This document shows positions 11,820 to 25,600 of a DNA stretch of 64,000 nucleotides, in pieces (position 1 is the stretch's first letter; each line of letters starts with the position of its first letter). A model generated the notes under the pieces. The model did not search any database, was not told the origin of the DNA, and saw only the letters and a list, made by a program, of their open reading frames with translations. Origin of the DNA: Capitella teleta (taxonomy: Eukaryota > Annelida > Polychaeta > Capitellidae); the NCBI GenBank assembly GCA_000328365.1, contig KB306678.1, positions 74,869 to 138,868 on the forward strand. The letters are read 5' to 3'. Position numbers and translations under genes: made by a program.

Positions 11820-14800
11820 TCAGCTAAGTGCGGGAAAATCAGCATCGGTGTCATGTTCAGTCAAGTGCTGATTATAATCCTGGGGGCAGAGCACTTGCAG
11901 ACACTGTGCGCACGGTTTAAACACGAGGTCTCCGCCCCATTTCTTCCGTTTTGACTGTTGCTGCTGCTGATAAACTTTTAACAATTCTTGCTGCTTCCCG
12001 ATATCAGGAAGAAGCACGAGTAGTTCTCCGATGACCTTCTGGAAGTTTTCCGCACCCAGCACTCGCACGCACTGCGCGAGGTAGTCCTTGGCGGCCAGCC
12101 CGTCCTTCCGGAACGCCCCGGAAGAGTTGCGAAACTGCTGGAAATCAGCGTCGCAGGTCATGGCGCGGATGTCCTCTATCAACTTCTGGTTGCGCGATTG
12201 GAAGTTGGTCGGTTGGGCGTAGGTGTGGGTGATGCCCTCCGAGGCTCCGGGGGGGATGGATTGGAATCCGGGGGGAGGCGACGATTTGGGTTTGCTGCCG
12301 AAGCCGGGAGGGGGCGGGGTGCAAGACGAGGTGAGCATGGAGGAGATGTCTCCCAATCGTAGCTCAACAGCTCCGTGTTCGTTCGGAGCGATTTTATCTC
12401 CACCCCACGATGACTTCATGTTGTTTTGATTGCGGCTCGACAAAGGATCCTCTCCGAACTTAACTCCAAATCCCGGAGGTCTGCGCTTCGGCTGTCCCAG
12501 CGACGGGAAATCTTCCTGGGAAAAATTCTCTTTGTCCCGCTTCAGTTTGGGGCTTTCGCTACGAGCAACACCATTCACCTTCACAGCCGCTATACTTGCT
12601 GATGTGCTTTCACTAGACCTCTTGCTTTCGATTGTCCTTTTGCTTTCGCTAGGAATTGATTTCTTATTTTCCACAGATTTCTTACCATCAGCCGACATCT
12701 TGCTTTCAGAAGTATTCTTGGCCTTAATGCTATCACTGGAAGATGGCTTGCTGTGCTCAGTCTCGACGCTTTCCCCGGGAACTTCGGTCACCTGATCGCG
12801 TGTTTCCTTCTTTTTCTTCTTATTTTTCACTTCCATTTTGGGAGCGGTTTTCTTGGGGAAGACAAACTCCTCCTCGACGGTGTATGCAGCAGGGGGCTTC
12901 TTCCCTTCCGCTTTCCAAGTGGGCGCCATTTGTTTCTTCTTCAGAGCAGGCGAATTATCAGCGCTGCTCGGGTTCGATTTAGACAAGTGGCCCCCGATGC
13001 TGCTCAGCGAAGGGAAATCACTCAACGAGTCAGCGTTCAATTTCTTCTGAGGCTGCGGAGGAGGGGGAGGGGCTTGTGTCCTGGGGGGAGGAGCAGAGGG
13101 AGTGGCCCTCCAGGTGGGGGTGCTCGCTTGGGGCTTCGGTTGAGGACGCGGTTGGACTTGCGTTCTGACCACAGGTGTCGCCACTGGGCCGGACCATGCC
13201 GTTTTAACGTGACCTTTTTTCGGAGGTCTGAAGCCGGACGATCTGCTTCCTCCTTCGAGGGTCGGGAATTCCTGGTCGCCCATGCTGCCCTCCTGCATGG
13301 AGAAGCGGTTAGCCAGAGCCAGCTGCTTGGCCATGCTGCCGGCCGTGCCCTGCTGCCGGTCGAGATCTTGCACGTTGCCGTCGAGCGACGGGAAGTCTTC
13401 GCTTCTGCGTTGAAACTTTGCAGATTTTTCCGGTTGCATTCCTAACGCCGTGATTGGCTGCAGCAGAGCAGGGTCAACGACATTCACGTGACCTTTGCTC
13501 TGCACTTCCACCAACGAAGCTGAAATCGCCTGCGCTGCTTGAAGCTCCTCTCTGCAAACAAAAAATCAGCAAATTCAATTGAACGCATAACCATCCCCTG
13601 ACCTCTCCTGTTGCCTCTGCTGTCGGAGCGATTTGCGATCTTGTTGAACTTCCTCGTAATCTTCTGCTGTGATGACCCTCTCCTGACGCTCGTTGCTCCC
13701 CCGCCCTCTTCCTCTCCCCCCTCCGCGCGATGGGTACTCAGAGGGTCGTCCGCTGTATGAGAAGTCGATGTCGATTCTCCTCGCTTGCTTGGCAGCTGCT
13801 TTCTTCATGTTTTTGCTGTGTTCCGATGCCCTGTGGGCGCGCAGATCAATGTCAGAGCGGAAGGCGTTCGTGAATTCCGTGTCTGCGCATTCTCCTTCCT
13901 CGCACAAATAGTGCTCGTCCCTGAAATGCTCACGCAAGTAGTTGTACTCACTGGAAAAGAAAGTTATTACAAGTTTAAAAAAATAATAATACTAAAAAAA
14001 TTAATCGCTCACTCGAAGAATTCATTGGTGACCCCGTCCGCTTCACAAAAGTGACAGAAATAATGCTGTTTGCGAAGGTGCAAAACCAGAGCATCGTTGT
14101 CGAAGAACCGCAAATCACAGAATTGACACAGAGGGTGACCTTTGTGAGATTTATCATCCTCATCTCCTTGGCGACGATGTTCGGCTAATTTTTTCCGATC
14201 GTACGTTTTCCGTTCTGATGAGAAAATCTGCAGAGGAAAAAATCCGCTTTACAAATCAAAGGATCCGAGGGAGAATCAGAGACGTACTTTAACGTTGTCT
14301 AAGCATAATTCACAGAAATTCTCATTGTGCTCTCGTCGCATGTGATTCTGAAGTGCAGAAAACGTGCGGAAGGGCTTCACGTCAGACGGAGGGCAGAGCT
14401 TGCATCTGTGCTCGAGGAGTTTGAAGAAACGATCTTGTAATGCCCGGTTCTCAAAGAAGATATTCAACTTCCTGTAGACCATGAATGAGTTGGTTTTGGT
14501 GGAATTAAATTGACACCGTTTCTCTGTGAAAAGGACCTGGAAATAAAAAATAACAATATTAGCATGAATCATGATGATGATGTCAGCCAGGGGTAATTAT
14601 GAAAACCAAGTAATTTCAGTTTCACTTTACGATTAATAGAAAATTCTCATGAATTAAATCCATCATTTAACAAGGTAGGTGTTAAAACGTAGATTTTGAG
14701 TGATAGTTAACGAGATGAGGCCCACCTTGGGTAAATTGGCCCGGCATATGGCACAGTACAGCTGATCACATAACGCTCGCATGCGAGTACTGCACTTGAA

Positions 14801-14890
14801 GCAGACAGGGTGGTCACACTGCCCGACGGCAAACACGTCCACTACTTCATGACACAGTGGACAGTGGTCAGATGGAGTGTTATCTGACAT
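11820..14890 (-). CDS. ZNF598: ZNF598-type RING E3 ubiquitin ligase (collided-ribosome sensor), complete
   Basis: ZNF598 (yeast Hel2) ubiquitinates small-subunit proteins of collided ribosomes and starts ribosome quality control in the cytosol. Exons on the minus strand are 14726-14890, 14288-14536, 14013-14227, 13603-13950 and 11820-13551, in phase, for about 902 residues, close to the human length of about 904. The RING finger has Cys10, Cys13, Cys25, His27, Cys30, Cys33, Cys46 and Cys49 (CDHPVCFKCSTRMRALC). C2H2-type fingers follow, including NHMRREHNENFCELCLDN, HPLCQFCDLRFFDNDALVLH and REHFRDEHYLCEEGECAD. A Gly/Arg run (GGGRGRGRGS) and an acidic EDYEEV come next, as in the human protein. 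The tail has repeated DFPSL/DFPAL motifs and the conserved C-terminal block GAENFQKVIGELLVLLPD, ending in a last Cys pair and DADFPALS. Start choice: the first Met with RING context; a longer frame from 14965 adds 25 residues without homology. Confidence 0.95.
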
Positions 14891-15432
14891 TCTGGCTACT
14901 TGACTACTTTCACTTGCTAACTCTCGAGCGCATGCCGAAGCAGCTGACAGCTCTCTCTTATACAAGAACTCTTGACTCGTGAACGGAGGAAGTTACCGGA
15001 AGTTGTGAAATGTGGGCACGCGTCATCAAAACGTGTGTACTCATTACAGTGCATTGGGAAATACTCCTCGGTGACTAACACGTGTTTGTGTGTTTAACAC
15101 TGTTTCACTGTGGAGTTAAAATGATAAAATAGGAAATAAATGCAATAAAGATGCTTGAGTTCATTTATTAACTGGTATCAGATGCTAATTTGGATAAATC
15201 AATCAATATTCCTATCCCTGAACTTTGACCTATGAATATTCATGTGATGTGTGAATCGTCATCAAAACCTGCGTAGCAAAAGAAAGTACGCGAGTTGCTT
15301 AAAAGACTTTAATTTTCATTATACGGCACAATATAAAATAAATAAAATAAAAATATCCTTCGCGCTGCCTTTAAACGGTCTTTAACAGCTTTTTAACGCC
15401 TGTTTTTATATGCAAACGCAGAATCGTCTGCT

Positions 15433-15449
15433 GTGACCTTTGAGGTCAC
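15433..15449. promoter_or_regulatory. Everted repeat of AGGTCA half-sites (ER3-like)
   Basis: GTGACCT-TTG-AGGTCAC is a perfect inverted pair of 7-nt arms with a 3-nt spacer. AGGTCA is the canonical nuclear-receptor half-site, and here the halves are everted. It lies 43-59 bp upstream of the synaptogyrin ATG. A binding role is inferred from the motif only. Confidence 0.45.
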
Positions 15450-15450
15450 T

Positions 15451-15464
15451 GCGTGACGTCACGC
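15451..15464. promoter_or_regulatory. 14-bp palindrome containing a full CRE (TGACGTCA)
   Basis: GCGTGACGTCACGC is a perfect palindrome around the CREB/ATF consensus, 28 bp before the synaptogyrin ATG. CRE sites close to start sites are common in neuronal and housekeeping promoters, so it may serve synaptogyrin, ZNF598 or both. Function is inference. Confidence 0.55.
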
Positions 15465-15491
15465 ACATCTCATCATCATGCACTGATCAAA

Positions 15492-17512
15492 ATGGATGCT
15501 GGAGGAGCGTACGGTGCTGGAAAGGCCACTGGCCAATTCGACCCGATCGCCTTCGTCAAGAGGCCGCAAGTCATTCTTCGAGCCGTCAGCTGGGTAAAAT
15601 ATTTATTTATCTACCTCTTCATGTATTTATATCCGCATTTCAAGAATGACAACACCTTAAAAAATTCATGACAACTGAAGATGCCTCACAATTATTTCAG
15701 CTACCGAAGACTTCCTTCTATGTTCTATGTTGATGGACGATTCGCGTTTTTTATTTCCTTTATTTCTAGGATTGACGTTATTTGTGTTTGGGGAAACAAT
15801 TGTTATCTATCTTAACTAAAACATCCCGAGATTACAGCGCAGTGTATGCTGCCTTCACTTGGTCAAAATAACAAGCAAGACCTTGACCCTGGACAACGTA
15901 GCTTCCATATATTGGACGTCTAATCAATGCCAATGGAAATCATTAGGAGAGGAAATGCCTCGTTTGCTATACCAGCCATGTTCTACGTGTGAACAGATAT
16001 CTGACTCCTGAGCTGAATGTTAAAGTAGAAGTGGCCGTTCTCCTATAAGAGCGCATGCAGGCCAATTTGCTGTATATTCATATACCTTCAGGCTGTGGTG
16101 TTTACCATTCAACAATGACATCATTTGTGTACTCGGCTAATTTACTCCATTTAAACGGAGGATCCTCCCACTCTGAATTTCAAGAATAAAGAAAAAAATA
16201 TGAGGAGAAGGATTTCAGCGTTACTGCAAAACTGTCACTTTTTGTAGCAATTACAGTTGTTCCGGTGAAACCTGAGAAATGTTACATGAGCAACAAAAAT
16301 ACAATTTTGCGCTCTTGAAGATCACTTTGTAAATCTCTTTGTAAATTTCTTTATTCTGCCCCAACTGAGGTGTGATCTTTTTAGATATACTAATTAATAT
16401 TATATCATTGAATATTAATACCGAATGCTGAATATGGTAATTAATCTGGCCGTTTCTATAGCAACAAAGACGATCTTTTTCAGCTTTTTGCCATCATAGT
16501 TTTTGGCTGCATATCCTCGCAAGGATATCGGAAGGATGTCTGCATGTACAACAATGACCCCAACGCCTGCAACTTTGGCACCGCGATTGGAGTGCTGGCG
16601 TTCCTCGCCCTCATCGCTCTGCTCATCTCAGACGCTCTCTTCTCCAACATCACCAGCGTGCAACAACGCAAGTACATCGTCCTCGGAGACATGGGATTCT
16701 CAGGTGCGTTCATCAGGAGATCTGTTTTGATTGCAGTTCAATCAGTAAACCTGAAATATCTTATTTATAGTGAATATTTCCTTGTTCTATTTCATTGATC
16801 AGTAATGATTTGGGTGTTGATGGTTTTGAGGTGTTTATCAGGTGCCTGGACGTTCATGTGGTTCGTTTGCTTTTGTTACCTGGCCGATCAGTGGAACAAG
16901 ACGGACAAAGCGGTCGTCAACCCTGACGGCAGGAGCACCAGCGGGGTGGAGGCGGCCATCGCTTTCTCCTTCTTCTCAGTCGCCTCTTTTGTGAGTGCCT
17001 TTTTCTTTCCATTTCATCTTTCCTTGCCTCTTTCTTTACGTTTCATCTTTCCTTTCATTCATCCCCTCTTTCTTTCCATTTCATCTTTCCTTTCATTTCA
17101 TCTTTCCATTTATTTCATCACCTCTTTCTTTTCCAATTCTTTTTTCCTTTCATTTCATCGCCTCTTTCTTTTCCAATTCTTATTTCCATTCATTACATCG
17201 CCTCTTTCCATTTCATCCTGAATTTTATTTCACATTTACAATGATTTCTCTGCTGTGCAGGGTGGCCTCACGTATTTCGCTGTGATGAGGTACCGCCAGG
17301 GCGTCAGTGAGCAGTTTGCTTCCGGCATTGACCAGGAACAGCAGGTAGGGGGCGCCACCCAACCCAACCCTTCGCCATACTCTGCGTACCCAGCCCAGGG
17401 TCAGATGGGGGCGGGCGAGGGCACCGACCCCTACCAGCAGGCGCCCTTCTCCCAACCCCCGATGGATCCTAAGCCAGCGCCCCCTGGTGACTTCCAAGCA
17501 CCCACCTATTAA
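15492..17512 (+). CDS. SYNGR: Synaptogyrin (tetraspan vesicle membrane protein), complete, four exons
   Basis: Synaptogyrins are four-pass MARVEL-domain proteins of synaptic and other small vesicles that act in regulated exocytosis. Exons are 15492-15593, 16484-16703, 16842-16990 and 17261-17512, in phase, giving 240 residues, the usual family length. The N-terminus MDAGGAYGAGKATGQFDP is close to the human start MEGGAYGAGKAGGAFDP. Membrane segments: LFAIIVFGCISS (about 35-46), GTAIGVLAFLALIALLI (about 66-82), WTFMWFVCFCYLADQW (third), and AIAFSFFSVASF joined across the last intron to GGLTYFAVMRY (fourth). The cytosolic tail is rich in Pro, Tyr and Gln (PYSAYPAQ, DPYQQAPFSQ). AATAAA occurs at 18248-18253. 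Intron 3 is full of TTTC/CATTTCAT repeats. Confidence 0.95.
16995..17220. repeat. Pyrimidine-rich degenerate tandem repeat in synaptogyrin intron 3
   Basis: Variants of CTTTCCTTTCATTTCATC and CCTCTTTCTTTTCCAATTC recur many times. The long open frames read through it are products of the repeat and not genes. Confidence 0.75.
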
Positions 17513-19627
17513 ACGAGGATGAATTACTGTGTCAGCTAGTCAGCTACATACGCCTCTCAATTTAAACATCGACAAAGATGTGTCGCAAACTAAACAATGT
17601 AGTCTCTCTTCTGTGTGTGTATATAAAGGATGTTAATAGCTGTTTATGTTGATTAATTCACTTGCAATATAATGTTTATGATGTTTATTTCTCGGCGTGT
17701 GGCGTAATATAATGCAGCCCCTTGGTATCGCTTGATTCACGTGATTTCGTAGCACGTAGATAAATGAATGAGATTAATTGTTAATATTCATTGTTCATAG
17801 ATTATTAATGTGAATTTTTTTTTAGGATTTAACATAGCTCACTGTTACAGCCGTATTTTAACATTCCACGTTTCGTTTAGTTGTTACATCCAAGCGGACT
17901 TCCATGTTTAAACGATTCTTGTACGAGATGCATTCAAACTATTTGCAAATATTTACTACGTAGTCATTTTCTCTTTTTTTTTTGGCTTGTCTCCATCAAC
18001 TGGCGCTAACCGTTAAAATCAAACAAAAGTACTTTGCAAATCAAACTCTTTCTTTTGTTCTAATTCGGATCAGCATAATATTTTTTCGGTCGTCTCATGT
18101 ATCGCTTTCATCGGAGTGTTTGGTGAAATTTGTGTGTGATATATTTTCTCGGTGGTGAAAATTATATCTTAGCCTCCCGGGTAAACTTGCATGATTTTTA
18201 TCGTTATTACTCTTTGCGTTACCATAATTGACCGCTCGATTGATCAGAATAAAATTTAAAAACACTACTTATAATTTCATCTCTGTAGTTAAGGCCCTTG
18301 AAGTAGATACATATCATTCTGTTACATTAAACATCAACAACACACACTCCTCCTTATTTTCGTTGAAATCGCTGTTGTAATTAGCTTTTTCCTGTTGTTC
18401 ATTTCTCAAAAAACCAATTTGTGTTTAGCGAGTTGTTGGCAGAAAATAAAAAGTATATCATTCCATGTCTGAAGTCAGGAGTTTGTCCTCTTTTTCTTGG
18501 CTTGAGATGAAAATGTACAAACGAAATGAAATTAGTTGAAATAGTCTCTTTATCATGTTTTGGTCTTCAGATCTCACGAGATTGTTGATGCTTTTAAAGA
18601 TGACCTCTGCTTGTTTTGAACTAGTAACGAATGATAGAGGATGCATCCCAAAAGATAAATACGCCTTTTGACTGACAAATATTTAGACAAAATGCTTGAT
18701 GTGGGCTAATTCCTAGATACATCGAATTTGAGAGGTTTAAAATCTCGCTTTCTTCTTGCGTTCGATTTCATACCGTCGTGATGGCATACAAGTAATTCTC
18801 CTATTGTTAACAATGGGAGCCGTCGAGTGAGCAGATCTTTCAACAGTTCTCATAAAAGAAATCTCACACTCATCTCGTTTCAAGCTACTCTGCCTGAGCA
18901 GAAAATTCGTATTTTAATTTCTCCTGAATATCATTTCACAGTTCAACAAATAAAAATAATAATTTTGTTTCGGATTGAAGCACAATCAGGGATACGAAGT
19001 GTTGTTAGTGACTCATAAAAGGTGGCAAAGATAATTTTTAAAAAGAACATTCGCATTTATTCATTACACAATAATTTGATATCAATTTGAAGAGAAATAA
19101 TACAAACAATATTAGCATAATTGGTGAGGCAGATTTCGGTTCTTCAAGTTGACAATATCCCGAAATGGGGAAATATAAACGCACAAGAAAGATTTGAGCA
19201 ATGTGATTTATGCGAATGTGTTATCATATTTAGATATCCTGGAATTCTGTACACAACGCAAAACGCATTAAATTTGAGAAATTCCAGAAGGAATTTCTGG
19301 AAAAAGTTTCGACAAAGAACAGTGTAGAATAATGTACAATTATTGCACTTTTAAAAACAATAGTCGACAAATCTCACTCATCAAAACTGTTCTTCAGACA
19401 AATTAAAAATGACGAATAACCCATTATGAAAAAACTGAAACCATTGATCAAAGCTCATCAAAGCAAATCCAGCCGAATAAATGGCAATCAATGCTGGTCA
19501 TTGCTCAATATAATATCACCAAATACGCCATCAGTTACAAGTGTAGATCTGTATCTCTGGAGTAGCACCGGAACAAACATCGTAAGTACATCAGGGTTCT
19601 TTGTCCAATCACAATATTGACGTCAAC
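17513..19627. other. 3' flanks of convergent synaptogyrin and G-alpha genes
   Basis: The left part is synaptogyrin 3' UTR up to a possible signal at 18248-18253 (AATAAA). A possible minus-strand signal for the G-alpha gene (TTTATT) lies at 19056-19061. Short frames at 18827-19018 and 19121-19327 have no recognisable features. I see no further gene. Confidence 0.5.
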
Positions 19628-22600
19628 TCACAGAAGTTGAGCCTGACTGAGATTCGCTTGAACGATGCCTTCGACGACCTGACAAAACACGCTTTGCACC
19701 TGATTGGTGTCGGTGGCTGTGGTCACGTGACTGTACACGTGGTGCTTCCCCGCTTCGATCGCGTGCGATATGAACATGTCGCGGATGAATTCGGCCGCTG
19801 GCTGCGCTTCATGGATGGGACCTGAGGGGGAGAGGGCGTGAGGGGGAAGAACTGGCGTCGGTTTACCTTTGAAGTTGTGGAAGTAATACTTGAGATGGCG
19901 GTTGAATCTGGTGATTTTGTCCGTGAATAAATCCATTTTGTTCAGGAAAAGAATCTGAAAATATGAAAAATTAACTCAGATGTGAATTTCTTCTCTTTTA
20001 TGATTCAACAGATACATATGTATTAATTTAATGGCATCGAGGAATGATGATGATAAATGATAAATACTCACTAGTATATGATGATAAATGATGAATACTC
20101 ACTAGTATAGCTCTACGGAAGAACGGAATGGAGCAGATTTGCTTGAAGATGCGAAGACTCTCTTCAAGGCGATTCTGAAATTGGCAAATTCGAATACAAT
20201 TTCTTTTTTTCCTTCCAAAAGTTTCCTCACAATCGAAGGGTCCTCAGCCAGTGTCATATCATATCCGCTTAGCGCAGCCACGAATATGATGGCATGAACG
20301 TTATCGAAGCAATGAATCCACTTCCTTCGCTCGGACCTTTGCCCGCCAACATCAAACATTCTGCAAAAACGAAGGAAATGTTGAAATTGGGAGAAGAGAG
20401 GACAGTGGCGCCACCTGAACATGCAGTGACGGAATTTGAAGCACGTCTCAATCACGCCCTGTGTTCGAACCCTGGCACGAAGCACATCCGTGACGGTCGG
20501 AACAAACTTCTCTGAACACAAGCGATGCATGTTCTCGAAATAACTGAAGAGGAAAATAATAATGAGAAGCCACAAAGAAATGATCGGTGCTCACTAAATG
20601 GCCGAGTCATTCAGCTCAAATTCGTAGCCGCGAGAGATGGCTCTCCTCACCCCTCCGTCCTTCCACAGGCTTTGAAGGGAGACGGCGACATTGGGAAGGA
20701 TGATGAGATGGTCGTCATAGCAACGCTGGCAGGAGAGGATGATCTGAGCATTGGCCTAAAACAACGTTATGATTCAGTGCGTTATGATTCTTTGGCTGGA
20801 AGCATGCAAAGGAATTCAGCGTGGTTATAAGTAAAACTATGCCATAACCATGTAAGTGAATTTGAAACTGACTTCGGCCAGTAATTTTACTTCATGAAAT
20901 ACACCAATTAATCAAATAGATGTATGCATCATTAGTTGCTTAAATTAATTGCTGCAATTAAATTACGACACTCACTCTGTTGTAAGGACGCTCCAGGTTG
21001 ATCCTCAGCATACCCATCCCGGAAAGAACGAATTTCATGGAGAAAAGCAAATTGTCCAACACGGCAGGCTAAAACATAAGATAAGATCAGATAAGATAAG
21101 ATGTGGCTGTAATACATGTAGAACAGAGGTACTCACGCGAAACGCCATTAGCTCATTCTCCGAAAATCCCGAAGTGTAAATGATTTTCATTTGTTTCACG
21201 AGAGTACTTTTGCCGCTCTCGCCGGCTCCTGCAATACGGAAATTCACGAAACCCTTAAAACTAATCGCATATTACATTATTACAATTCCACAATTACTCA
21301 GCGACTGATAAAATTACGAGCCGAGATCTTCAGTTCGTTTGCCATCGGCGTGTATTTAGAAACAATATTTAGAATTGTTTGTATACTCCATGTAGCACTA
21401 TATATATTAACTTTTATGAGGTCGTAGGTTTTAGTCTAGTCACTGGTGACTGATGTCTGAGCAGCTACCGAAATATTTTATTTAAATGTGCATAGATACA
21501 TAGAGATAAGCACTGCATTCCTTTCTATAGAAAAATCTCTATTTAAATCTTGTCGCCCCGCAGCAGAACATTGCGCTTTTCATATCGTGTTCACGGCAAG
21601 AAAAATGAACGAAAATCTTAAAAATAAACACGCCATATGTTTGCCAATAACAAAATAGAAAAGTCATAATATGCTAATTTTGAGATAAATATAGTTCGGC
21701 TTTAAACCTGCCAACAGATCTACATGGAAATTAAGGAACCTAACAAGGCGCCTAATTGCCAAAACAGAAACGAAAAAAAAAGGGGGAGTGAAATCGGAAT
21801 TCGAATAAAAAGAAGAAATTCCCACACAAAATATTCAAGGTTAAAATAACAGAATACATCGTAAATAATTATAAGCAGACACATGGAGAGGACGGGAGAA
21901 ATTTTGGGTCATCCAGGTAGCTGGTTTCCATGACAACGCAGCGTAGGATCGATGTAGATGCATGTTCTTCGTGTACTTGTGTATTATGGAGCATTTTGAG
22001 GTGTTTTTTTTTTGTGGCTGACATGTGCTTCAGATGAACAATAAGTGCGTTATGATTCCACACGGCAAATGCTAATTCCTCTGGCGAAGAGAACAAAACG
22101 CACCCTCAGCTATAGTATTCATCTTTTCAAACAAAGCACCCAGAAACAGAGATAGCGATCTGTCTTCAAGTGGATGCGCAGTTTAACGATAAAAGAAACT
22201 TGTAGAATGAGGAACTTTGAGCGCATTTCGCCGATTATATTCATTCGACCTTGACAAGTGCAAGTTACAAGGAGTGAATGATTGGCGTCTGTTTACATAA
22301 CACCAGTCTGGCCGAGCGGATACAATCATACAACGCCCGGTGGAGACAGCTGTCTTCAATTGAGAGATTTTCCCGCGTAATCTCGCCATTAAAGTCCGTG
22401 GTCCGTGTAATTTATGTGCGTTATGATGCCAAGTAGACGGCGGATAACATCACAGAGATATCACCGACTCCGGCAGATAAATCACAGAGAAATGGATTTG
22501 CGAGAAATAAATCGGCTTAAGATATATTAAGAGAAAAGCGCTTAGTCATAGCATAGGCTTAATAAATGTATCAGATTACACAAAGGGCAGACATGAGAAT

Positions 22601-25600
22601 AATAAAAAATGTAAATAAACCTCCGAATTGTTATTGAAACTAATATAATCTTATTACACTCAGACGGAGATTATGAAATATAAATGACCCATTTCTATCC
22701 TTAGCGAAGAATGCAGGCGTCGAAATTGGTTTCATCAAAGGCGAACATCAGACGAAGAACTTTATGAAATCATTCGTTCAATGCAATTTTTTTTTCTTTT
22801 GTTACGCATGGTCACTGGTCAGTTTTCAGTAGTGGTCAGTAGATCTAGCAAGCTGACCAACGAAGCGTGCTCAGATAACAGGATAATTGTGGAGCTTACA
22901 CAGCAGCAGGCTCCTATATACTATATAAGTATATAATATTAGGCTAGTATCAATTATGTTGCTTCTGGTAATCAACTGTAGGTTTAGCCCTTAGAAGCAT
23001 TGCACAATGAAAAACCATGATTCGATGAAGCTACTAGTAATGACTAATTATTAAGTACGAAAATTATGCAATAAGGTAGCTAAAAAAATTACAGCATAAA
23101 TCTATGAAAATATACCAGAAGGAAAAGTATGAATAATGTTTAAGCAGAACTGCGAAGTCGTTTTATCAGTGAGTGCTTGATGAATGATTGATGTATATTT
23201 GATTCTCAGAGTGCAGGTGCTGGGCAGCCATTCATAATTACAGGATCCTTGTAGCAGATAGCATTGCGTAATCACGTGGTCCATCCATCGGCCAGTTCGA
23301 GTGGTCAGATAAGATGGTGCTGTGTGCACTAGTTGACCTACTGTAACATTTCCAGCCGAGTATCGCATTCCAATTAAAACATGTATTGCATACAACATGG
23401 AGCGTCTGTTACGTCACAGGACGCAGGTGGCATCACGTGATTAAACGGAAGCTAAAACGAGGATTATGGGTAGACCGGGAAGGACGCTGAAATCAGCACT
23501 TAAACAAAATATGAGTAGCCATCGCTATGATGTAGATATTAATGGATGATGTAATGACATCTTGAGTTACTAGGAACGATTACATAAGCCACGCAATGCA
23601 TCCGATCGAAGCAGGCAACCGGTTTAGATCGACGTTCTCGCATAATCGCCATTATCATAATGACGTCATCAAATGGCTGCAAAATACTTTTGAGTCGTTA
23701 AATAAACGGCGAGCGACCAAAACGTCTTAAATACTCAAATCCCACGTAATCACAGAAAAAGAACCGAGAGAAATATGAACAATTAAGTTACTTTGGTCGG
23801 CACAAAATTGCCAGCAGTCGAATCGTAAAGCTCTTAAAAGTTTACAGCAGTTGAAATGTTACGTAATAAGTGAATCAGCTGGTGAAGTACTTTCATGTTC
23901 GATTTATTACTGGTGTGAATCAAATCTGTTAATCTGTGTGCATCTGTTTTGAGTACTCAGGCACTAAAAGAGAACGGCTCCATATTTTGTAAAAATACTG
24001 CTGAGGGTGAATATCGTGCTCATAAGAAATCGCAGATTCACGCAAATGTACCAGAAGCATAGATATGGAGATTAGCTTGTATACACACAGATCCGACATC
24101 GCTCGTGAAAAGCGGTCCTTACGTCTCGCCCGTTGCCATGGCAACACAGCCATCAACTCACTCGATTATCGCAGAATCCGGTTTCGGAGAACCAAAAAAT
24201 GCTAAAATTTTGCACAAATTAATAATATTTTTAGCAAATGTGAGCTCTGTCATTGATATTTTTACTCATATTATTATTATTACGAACTTTATGTCGGAAA
24301 GACGTTCAATTATTTTATAATTCGTGCAAAACTGCGAGTCGCCCACAAAAGCGACACGCTGTGAGCATTATTATTATTATATAATGGGGAGATAGGCCGA
24401 TCGATGCCTCATCTCATTTATATTGAGTTGTTGAGCACCGATACCTGAGAGTAGACTCAATTAAGACAGGTAAGCATGAAGAGACGAAACCTAGCATGGC
24501 GGCCATAGTTCATGGCATGGCGGCCATAGTTCATGGCATGGCGGCCATAGTTCATGGCATGGCGGCCATAGTTCATGGCGCACAATACAAGCCATTAAAT
24601 ACTGAAACGAATGCGAATAGCGAGGGAATCCGAGATTGAGAGAGAAAGGAAAGAGTGTCTCGTTATCAACTTATCCCACCCGTGCGATAAAGCAGACATT
24701 CCGTAAAACAAAGAGTGGATAATTATGTCAATATAAAGCGAGCTAGAACACAGCTGTCACTTAATCACGACTCGAGTATCGATCGCATTTTCACAAGCAC
24801 CTTCTTCAACGCGCATTATTGAACATCGTATATTTATCATTTAGGATTCATAATAAAGATATCACATATTATAGATGACACATTGCTATGACGTCACAAT
24901 GTCACAATTAGAGCAATAATTTTATCCTCAGTAATTATCGAAATGGGTCAATCATACATTAATGAAAATCAGATGCAAGGTAAACACTAATAAAATATTA
25001 ACTATTTCTTTTCAGGTGGATTGTGAGTGAACTTGCTGTTGTTCGTTAGTTTTATGAGTAAATGTCTAAAGAGGCTCAACCGCCGATGCGCCAACATTCA
25101 ATTAAGAGAACGGTATTTTTCCCCAACTCCAAAGTATAAATATTTGATGTGCGGTAAATATTCTATTAATACCCAACTAACATATTACCCCAGGGAATGG
25201 GGTCACGGGGGTTAACTGCGCTGTGTTTTGAATTGTCACAGAAAGATGATACGATTACATAATATTAAATCATGAATTACATGAGTACATGCCATAAAGA
25301 CAAGCAGTGGCCATAAACTGACCTCGTGAATGGACTACGGTCGCACCACGTAATGATTTTATTATGCACAGATTGCGAAATTTATTAGCCCTACAAATGT
25401 ATAGCTGAGGGCATAAATCCATTCTATGCTATTTGGTTAACCGTTAACAGCGCATTGCATATTTTATAAAAATAAATTGCAATTTGTTTAAGTGCAAATT
25501 ACATAACATACTGATTGAACGAGCATCCGAATTACAGATGATTAAGTTTGACGCACAAAACGTGCGAATGATAGCTTGATAACATTATCAGTTTAAAACC

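Larger units (their letters stand above)
14891..15491. promoter_or_regulatory. Shared divergent promoter region of ZNF598 and synaptogyrin
   Basis: The two start codons lie 601 bp apart and point away from each other, so both promoters and 5' UTRs must fit here, unless a far upstream non-coding exon exists. No TATA box is placed convincingly. The synaptogyrin side carries the two palindromes listed separately (15433-15464). Confidence 0.6.

Noticed and set aside
12430-13445. Plus-strand open frames of 121 and 230 codons opposite the last ZNF598 exon
   Set aside because: They are shadows of a GC-rich coding exon whose minus-strand product is clearly ZNF598.
16995-17285. Ser/Phe-rich plus-strand frames after synaptogyrin exon 3
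   Set aside because: They come from a pyrimidine-rich repeat in intron 3 and are removed by splicing.
22303-22345. tRNA-like sequence TGGCCGAGCGGATACAATC (a Ser/Leu-type A box)
   Set aside because: No B box follows and no acceptor stem pairs, so it is not a tRNA gene.
24494-24580. The 21-bp repeat as a CRISPR-like array
   Set aside because: Units are head to tail with no spacers, and the genome is animal.
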